Source: Litorimonas sp039975855 (GTDB lineage Bacteria > Pseudomonadota > Alphaproteobacteria > Caulobacterales > Maricaulaceae). From it: a DNA stretch of 64,000 nt. Position 1 is the stretch's first letter. Every line of letters starts with the position of its first letter. Shown piece by piece: positions 50,632-58,627 of the stretch. The DNA lies in the NCBI GenBank assembly GCA_039975855.1, contig JBDWGH010000002.1, positions 186,001 through 250,000 on the forward strand. The letters are read 5' to 3'. The notes under the pieces were generated by a model that searched no databases, was not told the DNA's origin, and worked only from the letters and a program-made list of their open reading frames with translations. The position numbers and the translations under genes were made by a program.

Positions 50632-51663
50632 ATGTCTAAAAAAATTATCTCTACTCTTTTAACCACGGCTTTGCTCTGCACATCAACGAGCGCGCTGGCG
50701 GCGCAAATTGATGGCGCCGTAAACGTCGACAACCGCTTTATGGTCGTGGTCAGTCAGAACGGCGTCAACACTGTCGTCTATACAGCGCCTTCAAATTACA
50801 CTTGGGGCGCTGCTGCGACCCGGTTCTCATTTAACATTGCGGATGATGATCTAAAGCAATGCAAAATCAATCTGATTAACTGGGGCGACGGGTCTGTCGC
50901 CGAAGGGTTTGCGGGTGTTTTCAAAGGCGCTGATGGAACAGTATATACAGGGGGATCAGGCTGGACGACCAGCGAGTCTTCCATTCCAAATGGAGGCTTT
51001 AGTCCTGTACCAAACCAAAACACAGTTAACTCTATCGTCCCTGCGACTGGAGGCGGATTTACAAACCTTGGATCAACGCAAAACAACTCGACATGGGGAA
51101 GCGTAAAGCCATTTTACACGACCAATGATTTTGGCGGATCGGCTATCCCAACCGATTTCAATTGGATCCGCCCTGCCGGAACCAGCAAAACAACAAAGAA
51201 CCACTTCGTTTACAGCACGGATTGTAGCAATCTTGTCAAACCCGCGCCGGTCGCCGTGCATATGCCGGGTGAGCATTTTCAGTGCTATCGTCTCGAGAAA
51301 GGCGATCGGATTAAGACCGAACGCGTCGTTGTGATGGATCAGTTCGGGAAATCAGAAGTCGTGCTCGGCAAGCCTCGCATGCTCTGCAACCCCTCCGCTA
51401 AAGTTCACAATGGGAAAGAATTCCGTATTGAAAATGAAAAACGTCATTTGGTTTGTTATGATTATGTCAGGCAACAAGAGGTGAAATCGCATAATCTGCG
51501 GATTAACAACCAATTCGCGCCGGATAACGTGGTGTCGACAAAACGGGAAATGTTCTGCGTGCCCTCGTCAAAAGAACACACGGACAAAATCAAACCAAAG
51601 GACACGCGCTTTGATCGCCGCGACATTCGGAAACGTCCAGAGCCGCGTCAGCAACGCCGCTAA
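50632..51663 (+). CDS. Secreted protein with two Cys-rich tandem motifs
   Basis: Signal peptide (IISTLLTTALLCTSTSALA, cut before AQID). The N-terminal half is a beta-rich, Gly/Asn/Thr/Ser-rich domain with two cysteines. The C-terminal part has two related units: HFQCYRLEKG, VVMDQFG, KPRMLCNPSAK; and HLVCYDYVR, INNQFAPDNV, REMFCVPSSK. Each has a CY and an LC or FC pair and so probably two disulphides. The tail is basic (RRDIRKRPEPRQQRR). GGAGGA precedes the ATG and a terminator follows. I do not assign a function. Confidence 0.7.
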   Translation: MSKKIISTLLTTALLCTSTSALAAQIDGAVNVDNRFMVVVSQNGVNTVVYTAPSNYTWGAAATRFSFNIADDDLKQCKINLINWGDGSVAEGFAGVFKGADGTVYTGGSGWTTSESSIPNGGFSPVPNQNTVNSIVPATGGGFTNLGSTQNNSTWGSVKPFYTTNDFGGSAIPTDFNWIRPAGTSKTTKNHFVYSTDCSNLVKPAPVAVHMPGEHFQCYRLEKGDRIKTERVVVMDQFGKSEVVLGKPRMLCNPSAKVHNGKEFRIENEKRHLVCYDYVRQQEVKSHNLRINNQFAPDNVVSTKREMFCVPSSKEHTDKIKPKDTRFDRRDIRKRPEPRQQRR

Positions 51664-51682
51664 GCTCGTATGATAACAATAG

Positions 51683-51712
51683 AAAGCCCTTGTTTCCACA
51701 AGGGCTTTTTTT
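51683..51712. terminator. Rho-independent terminator, probably bidirectional
   Basis: AAAGCCCTTGT pairs perfectly with ACAAGGGCTTT around TTCC. On the plus strand a T-run of seven follows. It lies between convergent genes; on the minus strand the run is shorter but still T-rich. Confidence 0.92.
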
Positions 51713-51717
51713 ATGCG

Positions 51718-52842
51718 TTATAGCTGCTCGATGAGATCGGCAAATGCGTCCAATACGGCCGCGCCTAATTCCGCACTGCGGTCTGGACTCCAGCCGACAA
51801 CCTCATCCGGCGCATCAGCGTTATCTTTGAACGGCATTTCCAATGTCATCGCCAAGCAGTCATAACGGTGAGCGGTGTAGTTCGTACACATGGTCAGATT
51901 GGCCGTTCCGGGTTTGCTGAGGCCATATCCATATTTCGTCTGAAAATCGGATGAGGCCCGTTTGTAAGCGGCGAGAAAATCCGCAAGGTCTTGGGCTTGC
52001 TTTTCCGTATATCCCGGAATGCCTTCCGCACCGGCTATGAAATTATATGGCAAAGCTTCATCACCGTGGACATCCAGACACAGGACCGGCTTATCCGCAT
52101 CCATTGCCGCGATTGTATGTAGAACTTCGGGTGATTTTTCAGCTGTGCAAACACCCCATTCACGATTCAGATTTGCGCCAGCGGCATTGGTCCGTAAATT
52201 CCCGCGACGTGACCCATCAGGGTTCATATTTGGAACAATGCGGAAAGTTGCGTCCTTGCGGAGTTGTTGTGCGACGTCGTCCTCTTCATCCAGTAGACGC
52301 GCAAGGAAGCCTTCCACCCACCACTCGGCCATGCTCTCACCCGGATGTTGACGGGCAATCACCCAGATCGTCTTGTTACCCTCACCGACCTTCAAACAGT
52401 CGATCGTCTGTCCATCAAGGGACGTCCCGAGCACATCTAACGATACGCCGTCATATTGAAGGCAATCGGAAATTAAATCTGCATGACGTTCCATCGAATA
52501 GGGCGCAAAATACGCGTAATAGACGCTGTCTTGTTCCGGCGCGTGATCCCAGGTCAAATGGCCATTTTCATAGCGTGTCGCGTCAACACGGAACCAAGTT
52601 TCGCGGTCATAACTGGCCGCAACGCGGTAGCCTTCCCACGCTGTTGGGAAAGCGGCTTTTGCGGCATTCGTAATCCGAAATGTGCAAGGCGTTTCTTTCG
52701 CCCCGGTCGCGCGAAAATGAAACCACTGATAAAAATGCGACTCACTGTCATTCCGGATTGAAAGACGGATATCGGTCGGATCATCGGCAGATTCGACGAT
52801 GATATTTCCGGAATCAAAGGCGGCATTAATGTGTAACGTCAT
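51718..52842 (-). CDS. M14-family cytosolic carboxypeptidase (CCP/AGBL-like)
   Basis: An N-terminal beta domain (IRNDSESHFYQWFHFRATGA, YYAYFAPYSMERH) as in cytosolic carboxypeptidases, then the zinc peptidase: ligands His/Glu in RQHPGESMAEWW, NMNPDGSRRGNLRTNAAGAN, LNREW, third ligand in LDVHGDEALPYN, and catalytic Glu in TLEMPF. At 374 aa it is typical of bacterial members, whose substrates are largely unknown. The eukaryotic relatives trim glutamate chains. It lies 18 bases downstream of the N-acetylglutamate synthase gene on the same strand. Confidence 0.9.
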   Translation of the reverse strand: MTLHINAAFDSGNIIVESADDPTDIRLSIRNDSESHFYQWFHFRATGAKETPCTFRITNAAKAAFPTAWEGYRVAASYDRETWFRVDATRYENGHLTWDHAPEQDSVYYAYFAPYSMERHADLISDCLQYDGVSLDVLGTSLDGQTIDCLKVGEGNKTIWVIARQHPGESMAEWWVEGFLARLLDEEDDVAQQLRKDATFRIVPNMNPDGSRRGNLRTNAAGANLNREWGVCTAEKSPEVLHTIAAMDADKPVLCLDVHGDEALPYNFIAGAEGIPGYTEKQAQDLADFLAAYKRASSDFQTKYGYGLSKPGTANLTMCTNYTAHRYDCLAMTLEMPFKDNADAPDEVVGWSPDRSAELGAAVLDAFADLIEQL

Positions 52843-52860
52843 AAGGGGCTAACTCTCTGA

Positions 52861-53994
52861 TTATCTCGGGGCAAAATCGTCTGGGGCGGAAGCGGCGGCG
52901 GCAATAGCCTCGCCGATATCAGTCGCGTCTAGCCCCTTCCAGAATATACGCCAATCCCCTGATCGCTGCATTCCGTCACATTTTCGCATATACCACGCAT
53001 TAAATGGATTCCCCATTCGTGAACGCCACAAGAAGGATGGAACCTCTTTACAAGCGGCCTCCCAAATATCGCGTGCAATTCCGTCACCGCGAGCTTCGCG
53101 AAGCACGAAGAATTTGGACAGATAGGGCAGACCTGCTTGCTCTTTAAACAAAGCCCCACCGCGATAATCGACCTCAACAAAGCCTGCATGCAATGGAGTT
53201 TCGAAGAATGAGTCTTTGACGTGTTTACCAAAGGCCGTTTCCAATGCGCGCGTTAATTTTGGTTGGGAAAATGACCCGAACGTTTTTCCTGAATTCAGTT
53301 CGATAGAGCGGCGAATGAGTGTCCCCGTCCCCCGCGTCGTGAAAAGCTCACCCAGCAAATTAAGCGGCGAAGCAATGACGTAGCTACGACGAACCTTAGC
53401 CGATTTTTCCAACTCCAAAACGCAATCCAGAAATCGAATTTGTCCGACCGAAAAAGATTGAGACTCCATGAAGTCCGGTAGATCCGCAACCGTCAGGTTC
53501 GCGCGGCGCTTGCCATCTTGATTTAGTCCGCCAGACGGTTGCAGGAAAATTATTTTATTCGGCTGCAGTGCTTTCACTAATCCGGACAGGTTCATTTTTC
53601 CGCGGCGATCGGTCATTTCCAAGATCGGCATCTTCCCTGCCCGCGCCGTTTTCCGAACTTCCTTTATGAGGCCGTAACTCGCTGTATTGAGTTTCAACGC
53701 CCTGACGCCAGACTTGTCCAAGTCACGCGAGAGGCGCTGGGCTTGAAATTTTGCAGATGTTCGTCCGTCCTCCAACGCGCCCACGACCAAAGTTGGGCTA
53801 AGCTGTAAATTGGACAAAATGCGTAAGGCAGCGTTCAAAGCCTCCAGTAATGGGTCTTTCAGACAGCGTGGATCCAAAACAATCATGGCAAAGGTTTCAG
53901 CGTCTTGCCGTGCGAAAAGCTCGGCATAGAATTTAGCTTCATGCTGCGCGCCAACTGCGGACAAGCTCTGTAGAACTGTCTCGCGTATACTCAC
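52861..53994 (-). CDS. N-acetylglutamate synthase with degenerate kinase domain
   Basis: The C-terminal NAT domain (about 285-360) is clear: YLSKFFVLREARGDGIARDI, SFLWRSRMGNPFNAWYMRKC, DGMQRSGDWRIFWKG. The N-terminal part follows the amino-acid-kinase fold of the Xanthomonas/vertebrate NAGS group: LQPNKIIFLQPSGGLNQDGK, then SPLNLLGELFTTRGTGTLIR. However, the usual KxGG phosphate loop near the N-terminus is absent (MIVLDPRCLKDPL). It probably acetylates glutamate but no longer phosphorylates it. Start GTG overlaps the argE stop (GTGA). At 377 aa it is shorter than the ~440 aa bifunctional enzymes. Confidence 0.85.
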   Translation of the reverse strand: MSIRETVLQSLSAVGAQHEAKFYAELFARQDAETFAMIVLDPRCLKDPLLEALNAALRILSNLQLSPTLVVGALEDGRTSAKFQAQRLSRDLDKSGVRALKLNTASYGLIKEVRKTARAGKMPILEMTDRRGKMNLSGLVKALQPNKIIFLQPSGGLNQDGKRRANLTVADLPDFMESQSFSVGQIRFLDCVLELEKSAKVRRSYVIASPLNLLGELFTTRGTGTLIRRSIELNSGKTFGSFSQPKLTRALETAFGKHVKDSFFETPLHAGFVEVDYRGGALFKEQAGLPYLSKFFVLREARGDGIARDIWEAACKEVPSFLWRSRMGNPFNAWYMRKCDGMQRSGDWRIFWKGLDATDIGEAIAAAASAPDDFAPR

Positions 53995-55034
53995 TTTGCT
54001 TTGCCTTTTAATGCCGCCGCATATCGGGCCGTGGCTACCTCCAATTGAGCGATTTCAACATACTCATTTGGTTTGTGAGCCTGTTCCAAATTGCCTGGGC
54101 CGAAGACCACAGTGTTGATGCCAGCCTCGCTGAGCATCGCCGCCTCCGTCCAATAGGGCAAATCAACGATTTCGGTCTCGCCAAATACATCCGTGAAGGC
54201 ATTCATGTCTTTCGTCGCGAAAGTACCAAAGGCAACAATAGTATCCAGATCTGCGCGGTCCGCGAGTGCGTAAATGTCGGCCTCACGTTTTCGGACGTCG
54301 TCGCCGGGCGGCGGGCGGAGCGACAGCCACAGCTTCGCCGTTGTCGGAATGACATTATACGCCCCATCGCTTTCGATCTCGCCAATATTCACACACAGTC
54401 CCTTGAACGGGTCCGTACCAAAATCGAGATGAATGTCAGCATAATCGCCCACTTTGGCGGCTAGTCTCGCAGCCTCCAATAATGGCCGCGGCGTGATATC
54501 GGCCAGCGAACTATGACCCCCTGGCCCTGTGAATCTGGCTGAAATCGCCAGCATACCGCGATGCGCTCGCCCGACGCGGCAGGATGTTGGCTCGCAAACA
54601 ATTGCGCGCTTCACCTCTGATACGCGTCCCGACGCGATGACGGCAGGCATAACTTCGCTGCCATGTTCTTCGTCCCCCGAAAACAAGACCGCCACGTTTT
54701 GAGGTTTTGTTGTTTCCAAAGCCGCCAGAATACAGGCCGCAGCGCCTTTGATGTCGCTCGTCCCCAATCCAATAACCCGGTCTCCCTCTCTCTGCAGATT
54801 TAAGGGATTATCCGTCCAGCCTTCACCACTCGGGACTGTATCAATATGCACGTTCAATAGCGTATCCGGCCGCCCCCAAATCGCGAGCACATAACCTGAA
54901 TCAGACTTCCCCCGCGTCCGGGCAACCTGCCCGACATACAGTTCATCTGGAGAGAACTTTTTCAGAGTTTCTTCGAGAAATCTGACACAATCCATTTCGT
55001 CACCCGACCCATTACGAGTGTCGAACGCGACCAA
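53991..55034 (-). CDS. argE: Acetylornithine/acetylcitrulline deacetylase (ArgE, M20)
   Basis: Di-zinc deacetylase of arginine synthesis: NVHIDTVPSGEGW (first metal site), GLGTSDIKGAAACILAAL, LFSGDEEHGSE, VCEPTSCRVGRAHRGMLAIS and the dimer domain GPGGHSSLADI. In Xanthomonas a similar enzyme next to a fused NAGS prefers acetylcitrulline, so that substrate is possible. The listed start is TTG 55034, but homology continues upstream (ETSVIIDYLESLVAFDTRNG) to about 55079, where only ATC and ATT codons are available before an in-frame TAG at 55104-55106. See findings. Confidence 0.9.
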   Translation of the reverse strand: MVAFDTRNGSGDEMDCVRFLEETLKKFSPDELYVGQVARTRGKSDSGYVLAIWGRPDTLLNVHIDTVPSGEGWTDNPLNLQREGDRVIGLGTSDIKGAAACILAALETTKPQNVAVLFSGDEEHGSEVMPAVIASGRVSEVKRAIVCEPTSCRVGRAHRGMLAISARFTGPGGHSSLADITPRPLLEAARLAAKVGDYADIHLDFGTDPFKGLCVNIGEIESDGAYNVIPTTAKLWLSLRPPPGDDVRKREADIYALADRADLDTIVAFGTFATKDMNAFTDVFGETEIVDLPYWTEAAMLSEAGINTVVFGPGNLEQAHKPNEYVEIAQLEVATARYAAALKGKAK

Positions 55035-55175
55035 ACTTTCCAGATAGTCAATGATTACAGATGTTTCGACGTCAAAGATAAAGCGATTCCTTCTGAAGCT
55101 TGTCTAATCCTCCCGCCCTGCCGGTGCAATGTCGCAGCTTTCCCTATGGTAAATCAAGTCAAGCGGCGCTTTCTT

Positions 55176-55207
55176 ATTGCAACTCGCCCCCGCCTCACCC
55201 ATATATC
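55176..55207 (+). promoter_or_regulatory. Candidate promoter of ssrA
   Basis: TTGCAA at 55177-55182 as -35, then 18 bases, then the AT-rich ATATATC at 55201-55207 as -10. This would start transcription near 55213, just at the first base-paired segment of the tmRNA precursor. The -35 fits the alphaproteobacterial TTG core. Confidence 0.4.
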
Positions 55208-55210
55208 TAT

Positions 55211-55539
55211 GGCTGGCTTGCCAGATATGACGATAAACGCGCATGTAATAAGCGGACTGGACTCGGGGGCGGTACCCGACGGCTCCACCATAAGCGCTCA
55301 TAGGTTCCACGACCTGAGAGCGCTTTTCATGGGGCCGAAATAGGATCGACAGACGTCTAAAGATGTTAGCTTTCGTTCGTGTGAGCACCGATAAATGCTC
55401 AACTATTATAATTGCTAATGACAATTATTCTGAGGATTTTGCAATCGCTGCGTAAGCAGTGCGAGCAATCCACTTTAACTCCTAGCCCTTCAGACGGCTA
55501 GGCGGGCTTCGGAGAGTAGCTGGCAACAGAAACTCTCCA
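55211..55539 (+). ncRNA. ssrA: Permuted two-piece tmRNA (alphaproteobacterial ssrA)
   Basis: Rescues stalled ribosomes by adding a degradation tag. The gene is circularly permuted: an acceptor piece ending in CCA (55288-55290) comes first, an excised hairpin spacer (55291-55330) next, then the coding piece starting GGGGCCG at 55331. GGGGCCG pairs with CGGCTCC, giving a 7-bp acceptor stem with G3-U70 and discriminator A73, the alanine identity elements. The T-arm is TCGGG-GGCGGTA-CCCGA. The canonical GGATCGACA block follows the 5' strand. The tag frame at 55414-55455 reads ANDNYSEDFAIAA then TAA, close to Caulobacter's ANDNFAEEFAVAA. TTGCCAG (55218-55224) can pair with CTGGCAA (55520-55526), holding the pieces together. 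The outer ends are approximate. Confidence 0.93.
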
Positions 55540-55603
55540 CTTTCACCAAACATTGAAATGTCGGATCTCCAGCGATCATCACGCTGCATTTAAATCTACC
55601 TGC

Positions 55604-56224
55604 CTATTTATCCTCGAATTCGCCCATTGTTATTTCAGATGTCAACTCTAGTGCGGTTGAACATGCTCTGTCACTCTCGCCAAAACGGCAAGACCCTCGC
55701 ATGACGGACAAAGCCTTATTCAAGTCTTTCTCTGTCCCTTCTCCGTAAATCAAACTAATGGCATACATAGTACAACCCCACGGATCATCGAGTTCACAAG
55801 TTTTTTCAAAGGTTTCCGTATAACAATTGGCTTGCTTCAAGCCGAACTCATTTTTCAATCCTGCTCCAACATTTGTGCAAGCGGAGACTAGTCCAAGTTG
55901 ACAAGACTTCGCATAAAGTGATTGAGAATAGAGTGAAGGTCTATCGTCAACGATGTTGAGATGATTGGCCAACCCAAAACAATGGTTAGAACTGCCTCGC
56001 AAACACTTTTTCAAACAAGAATTCTGATTTTGTCCGCAGTCAGAGGTATGGTTTTCAAAATGAATATCTTTTTCAGGAACAAGATCGGACGGACATATTT
56101 CGGTTAAACCTACCAGTTGTTCATTCTCGGATATGCTTCGATAAACGTCGCTATAGCTTGCAGACGATCCCGTACACGCGGATGTACAAAATGAAAAAAA
56201 TATAAATAGAAAAACGAAACGCAT
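55604..56224 (-). CDS. Cys-rich lipoprotein with Sel1-like repeats
   Basis: The signal ends in FSFCTSAC, a plausible lipobox. About a dozen cysteines lie in the mature part, several as pairs in short helical repeats: CLKKCLRGSSNHCFGLANHL, YAKSCQLGLVSACTNVGAGL, FEKTCELDDPWGCTMYAISL, MRGSCRFGESDRACSTALEL. This is the disulphide-stapled Sel1 pattern known from Helicobacter cysteine-rich proteins. It starts 12 bases after the P450 stop, so the two may share a transcript. Function unknown. Confidence 0.75.
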   Translation of the reverse strand: MRFVFLFIFFSFCTSACTGSSASYSDVYRSISENEQLVGLTEICPSDLVPEKDIHFENHTSDCGQNQNSCLKKCLRGSSNHCFGLANHLNIVDDRPSLYSQSLYAKSCQLGLVSACTNVGAGLKNEFGLKQANCYTETFEKTCELDDPWGCTMYAISLIYGEGTEKDLNKALSVMRGSCRFGESDRACSTALELTSEITMGEFEDK

Positions 56225-56236
56225 ATTTGAGCTTAA

Positions 56237-57637
56237 CTAATTTGACCTCCTGGTCAAACGCGCAGGCACTCCGCCTTCTGGTCGCAAAGTCACTGTCATC
56301 AAAGGCTTAGGGTAGCAATCTTCAGGTATCCGCACATCATAATCCCGAACTAGTCGCGCGAGGCTCATCACCGCTTCCATCGTCGCGAAGGCCGCACCAA
56401 CACAGATACGCGGACCTGCGCCAAACGGCATATAAGGCGCGCCTTTGGCTTTCAAACTTGGGTCACGCAGGAAACGGTCGGGGTCAAACGCAAGCGGATT
56501 ATCCCAGAGCCGTTCCGTCCGGTGCATGACGTAATTACACAGTAGAAAACTGTCTCCCGCTTTGATTTCGCGCTCCGACACCACCGTATCTTGGTGGCAT
56601 AATCGGTTCAGCATCGGCGCGGGTGGATAGAGCCGCATGGTTTCGTCAATCACGGCCTGCGTAAATTTCAGCTCTTTCATCTGTTCGTAAGCGACATTGC
56701 CATCAGGTCCGCAGACCTCCAGCGCCTCAGCGCGGATGCGGTCCGCCGTCGGCTTATGCATCCCCACCAAATAGAGCGCCCATGTCAGGGTCAGCGCCGT
56801 GGTTTCATGCCCCGCGATGAAAAACCCGATGAGATTATCGCGCTGCTCCCGGGCAGACAGCCCCTCACCCGTCTTCGGATCACGCGCAGCGATGAGCAGG
56901 CTAACCAGATCATCCTCAACCGGATTGATCTTTCGCTCCGCGATCAACTTGTCTGCCGCTTTCTTCAATCGCCTTAACGCCATCGAGCCTTTCGGCGAAA
57001 TCGGACGCGGCACCCAGGCCGGGAATGGCAGCAGGTCGTCAGGGCGCAGCGTCCCTGCACTCGTGACCATATTGCGGGTCGCATATTTCAGCTTTTCGCC
57101 GTCCAGCCCCTGCGGATCGCCGAGAAGCGCTTTCGCCAAAACATCAAACGTCAACTCAGCCATCGCCGCGTTCAGTTCGATATCGGGCTTTTCATCCAGT
57201 CCCTCGCAAAACGCATCCAATGTCGTGGCGGTCAACGGCGCAAGGTCTTCCATATGGCGTTTACGGAACATAGGCGCGACGGCTTTGCGTTGACGCTTCC
57301 ATTGTTCTCCGTGGACGGAAAGGAGGCCTTCCTTCGTCGCGGGTCCGAGTATTCGGGCATCTATCGCTGTTTTTGTGAACTTCTTTGCGTCATGTTGCAG
57401 AACCTGCATCATACCTTCGGGGTCGGTAATGACGTGGAGTTTTTTGCCAAAGCTCGGCACGCTGACAATGGGCTGATTATAGGCGAGCGGGCCAAATCCC
57501 TCGACCGGATTACGCAAAAACTTCCACGTCGCATGGATAAATCCTTCATCGCCTTTCAACGGCGCGGCATGCGGTGGATAGAATAGACCAGTTGCGGCAT
57601 CCGTGCGGGAATTGGTCTGAACAGTTTGCGTTGGCAT
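56237..57637 (-). CDS. Cytochrome P450
   Basis: Heme monooxygenase. I-helix FFIAGHETTALTLTWALY with the Thr used for oxygen activation, ExxR in VIDETMRLYPPAP, PERF-like FDPDRFL, and the heme Cys in PYMPFGAGPRICVGAAFA. The pattern (RLYPPAP, RFL) is nearer to the CYP4/CYP102-like or fatty-acid hydroxylase side than to CYP107-type. ATG 57637 is preceded by TAAGAAGT; an ATG nine codons earlier is possible. No ferredoxin or reductase gene is adjacent. The next gene is a Cys-rich lipoprotein. Confidence 0.92.
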   Translation of the reverse strand: MPTQTVQTNSRTDAATGLFYPPHAAPLKGDEGFIHATWKFLRNPVEGFGPLAYNQPIVSVPSFGKKLHVITDPEGMMQVLQHDAKKFTKTAIDARILGPATKEGLLSVHGEQWKRQRKAVAPMFRKRHMEDLAPLTATTLDAFCEGLDEKPDIELNAAMAELTFDVLAKALLGDPQGLDGEKLKYATRNMVTSAGTLRPDDLLPFPAWVPRPISPKGSMALRRLKKAADKLIAERKINPVEDDLVSLLIAARDPKTGEGLSAREQRDNLIGFFIAGHETTALTLTWALYLVGMHKPTADRIRAEALEVCGPDGNVAYEQMKELKFTQAVIDETMRLYPPAPMLNRLCHQDTVVSEREIKAGDSFLLCNYVMHRTERLWDNPLAFDPDRFLRDPSLKAKGAPYMPFGAGPRICVGAAFATMEAVMSLARLVRDYDVRIPEDCYPKPLMTVTLRPEGGVPARLTRRSN

Positions 57638-57736
57638 ATGACTTCTTACGACAGAAACCGTCATGATGCGTGAAAAAACATCAAGACGCGGCTTTATCGC
57701 TGTTGATTCCGCATCCGACGGGTATAGGGTGCGCCT

Positions 57737-58288
57737 ATGAGTTCAGACTTGATGAATTATGAACAGATGACACAACTCGCCTTGCGCGGTGTTGTGCGTG
57801 ATGCTGTTCGCCGTGTCATCCGTGAAGACGGCTTGCCCGGTGCTCACCATTTCTACATCACATTTTTAACCCGATATCCCGGTGTCGAAATTGACGAAGG
57901 TCTGGCCGCAAAATATCCCGAAGAAATTACGATTGTGCTCGAACATCAATATTGGGACCTGAACGCCTATGAGACCGAGTTTGAAGTCACGCTGAAATTT
58001 GGCGGCATTCCGAAATACCTCAAAGTGCCCTATCACGCGATTTCGCGTTTCCATGATCCGAGCGTTGGCTTTGCCCTGCAATTTGACCCGCCGCCGGAAA
58101 TGGAAGAGGTCGAGCCTATTGCACAAATCACACCTGTCAAAACAGCAGAAACCGCGACATCTCTCGGCGCACCTGCGAAGAAAAGCGTCTCCAAAGCGAA
58201 GCCTAAACCGACTGATGATGGTGATGATGACAAGCCGGATAATGACGGCGAAAAAGTCGTGAGCTTGGATAGCTTCCGGAAGAAGTAG
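57737..58288 (+). CDS. sspB: SspB, ClpXP adaptor (alphaproteobacterial type)
   Basis: Delivers tmRNA-tagged proteins to ClpXP. The folded domain spans residues about 5-120 (HHFYITFLTRYPGVEIDEGL, EEITIVLEHQYWDL, FEVTLKFGGIPKYLKVPYHA, GFALQFDPP). A disordered, charged linker follows (KPKPTDDGDDDKPDNDG). The C-terminus KVVSLDSFRKK is a ClpX-binding (XB) peptide. It is followed by a small membrane-protein gene and then fumC. It lies 2.2 kb from ssrA. Confidence 0.93.
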   Translation: MSSDLMNYEQMTQLALRGVVRDAVRRVIREDGLPGAHHFYITFLTRYPGVEIDEGLAAKYPEEITIVLEHQYWDLNAYETEFEVTLKFGGIPKYLKVPYHAISRFHDPSVGFALQFDPPPEMEEVEPIAQITPVKTAETATSLGAPAKKSVSKAKPKPTDDGDDDKPDNDGEKVVSLDSFRKK

Positions 58289-58300
58289 GTTTTTCTGATT

Positions 58301-58627
58301 GTGAACTCAGATGCCGAGGAAAAACATTTCAAAGTCGTCTATGGAAAAGTCTTAGGCATACCTGTTGGCACCGCAACGCCGATAACAGAGGAAGGCCATT
58401 CCATTCTGGGAAAGTACTTCGTTCCAGCTTTCCTGCTCATTGGCTTGTCAGTTTTTGGTTCCAGACTATCCGATGATCCCGGCTCAACTCTAATCCTTTT
58501 CATGGCGGGGTGGTTTGGCGCAGCATTCACCGGATTTCTATTTTGCCGCCAACTCAAAAAAACTGGCGAATTTCACCGGGAATACTTCTTCAAGAAAAAA
58601 AGAAACAAAAAAAATGAAAAAAACTAA
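58301..58627 (+). CDS. Small membrane protein between sspB and fumC, 108 aa
   Basis: Starts with GTG, 12 bases after the sspB stop, with only a distant AGG as ribosome site. Two hydrophobic segments (YFVPAFLLIGLSVFGSRL and LILFMAGWFGAAFTGFLF) predict a hairpin in the membrane. The C-terminus is strongly basic (FFKKKRNKKNEKN), encoded by long A-tracts. Its last 14 bases overlap the fumC start. Unrecognised family. Confidence 0.55.
   Translation: MNSDAEEKHFKVVYGKVLGIPVGTATPITEEGHSILGKYFVPAFLLIGLSVFGSRLSDDPGSTLILFMAGWFGAAFTGFLFCRQLKKTGEFHREYFFKKKRNKKNEKN

Noticed and set aside
55104..55424. Minus-strand ORF of 106 codons
   Set aside because: It is antisense to the tmRNA acceptor piece, the spacer and the start of the coding piece, and has no ribosome site.
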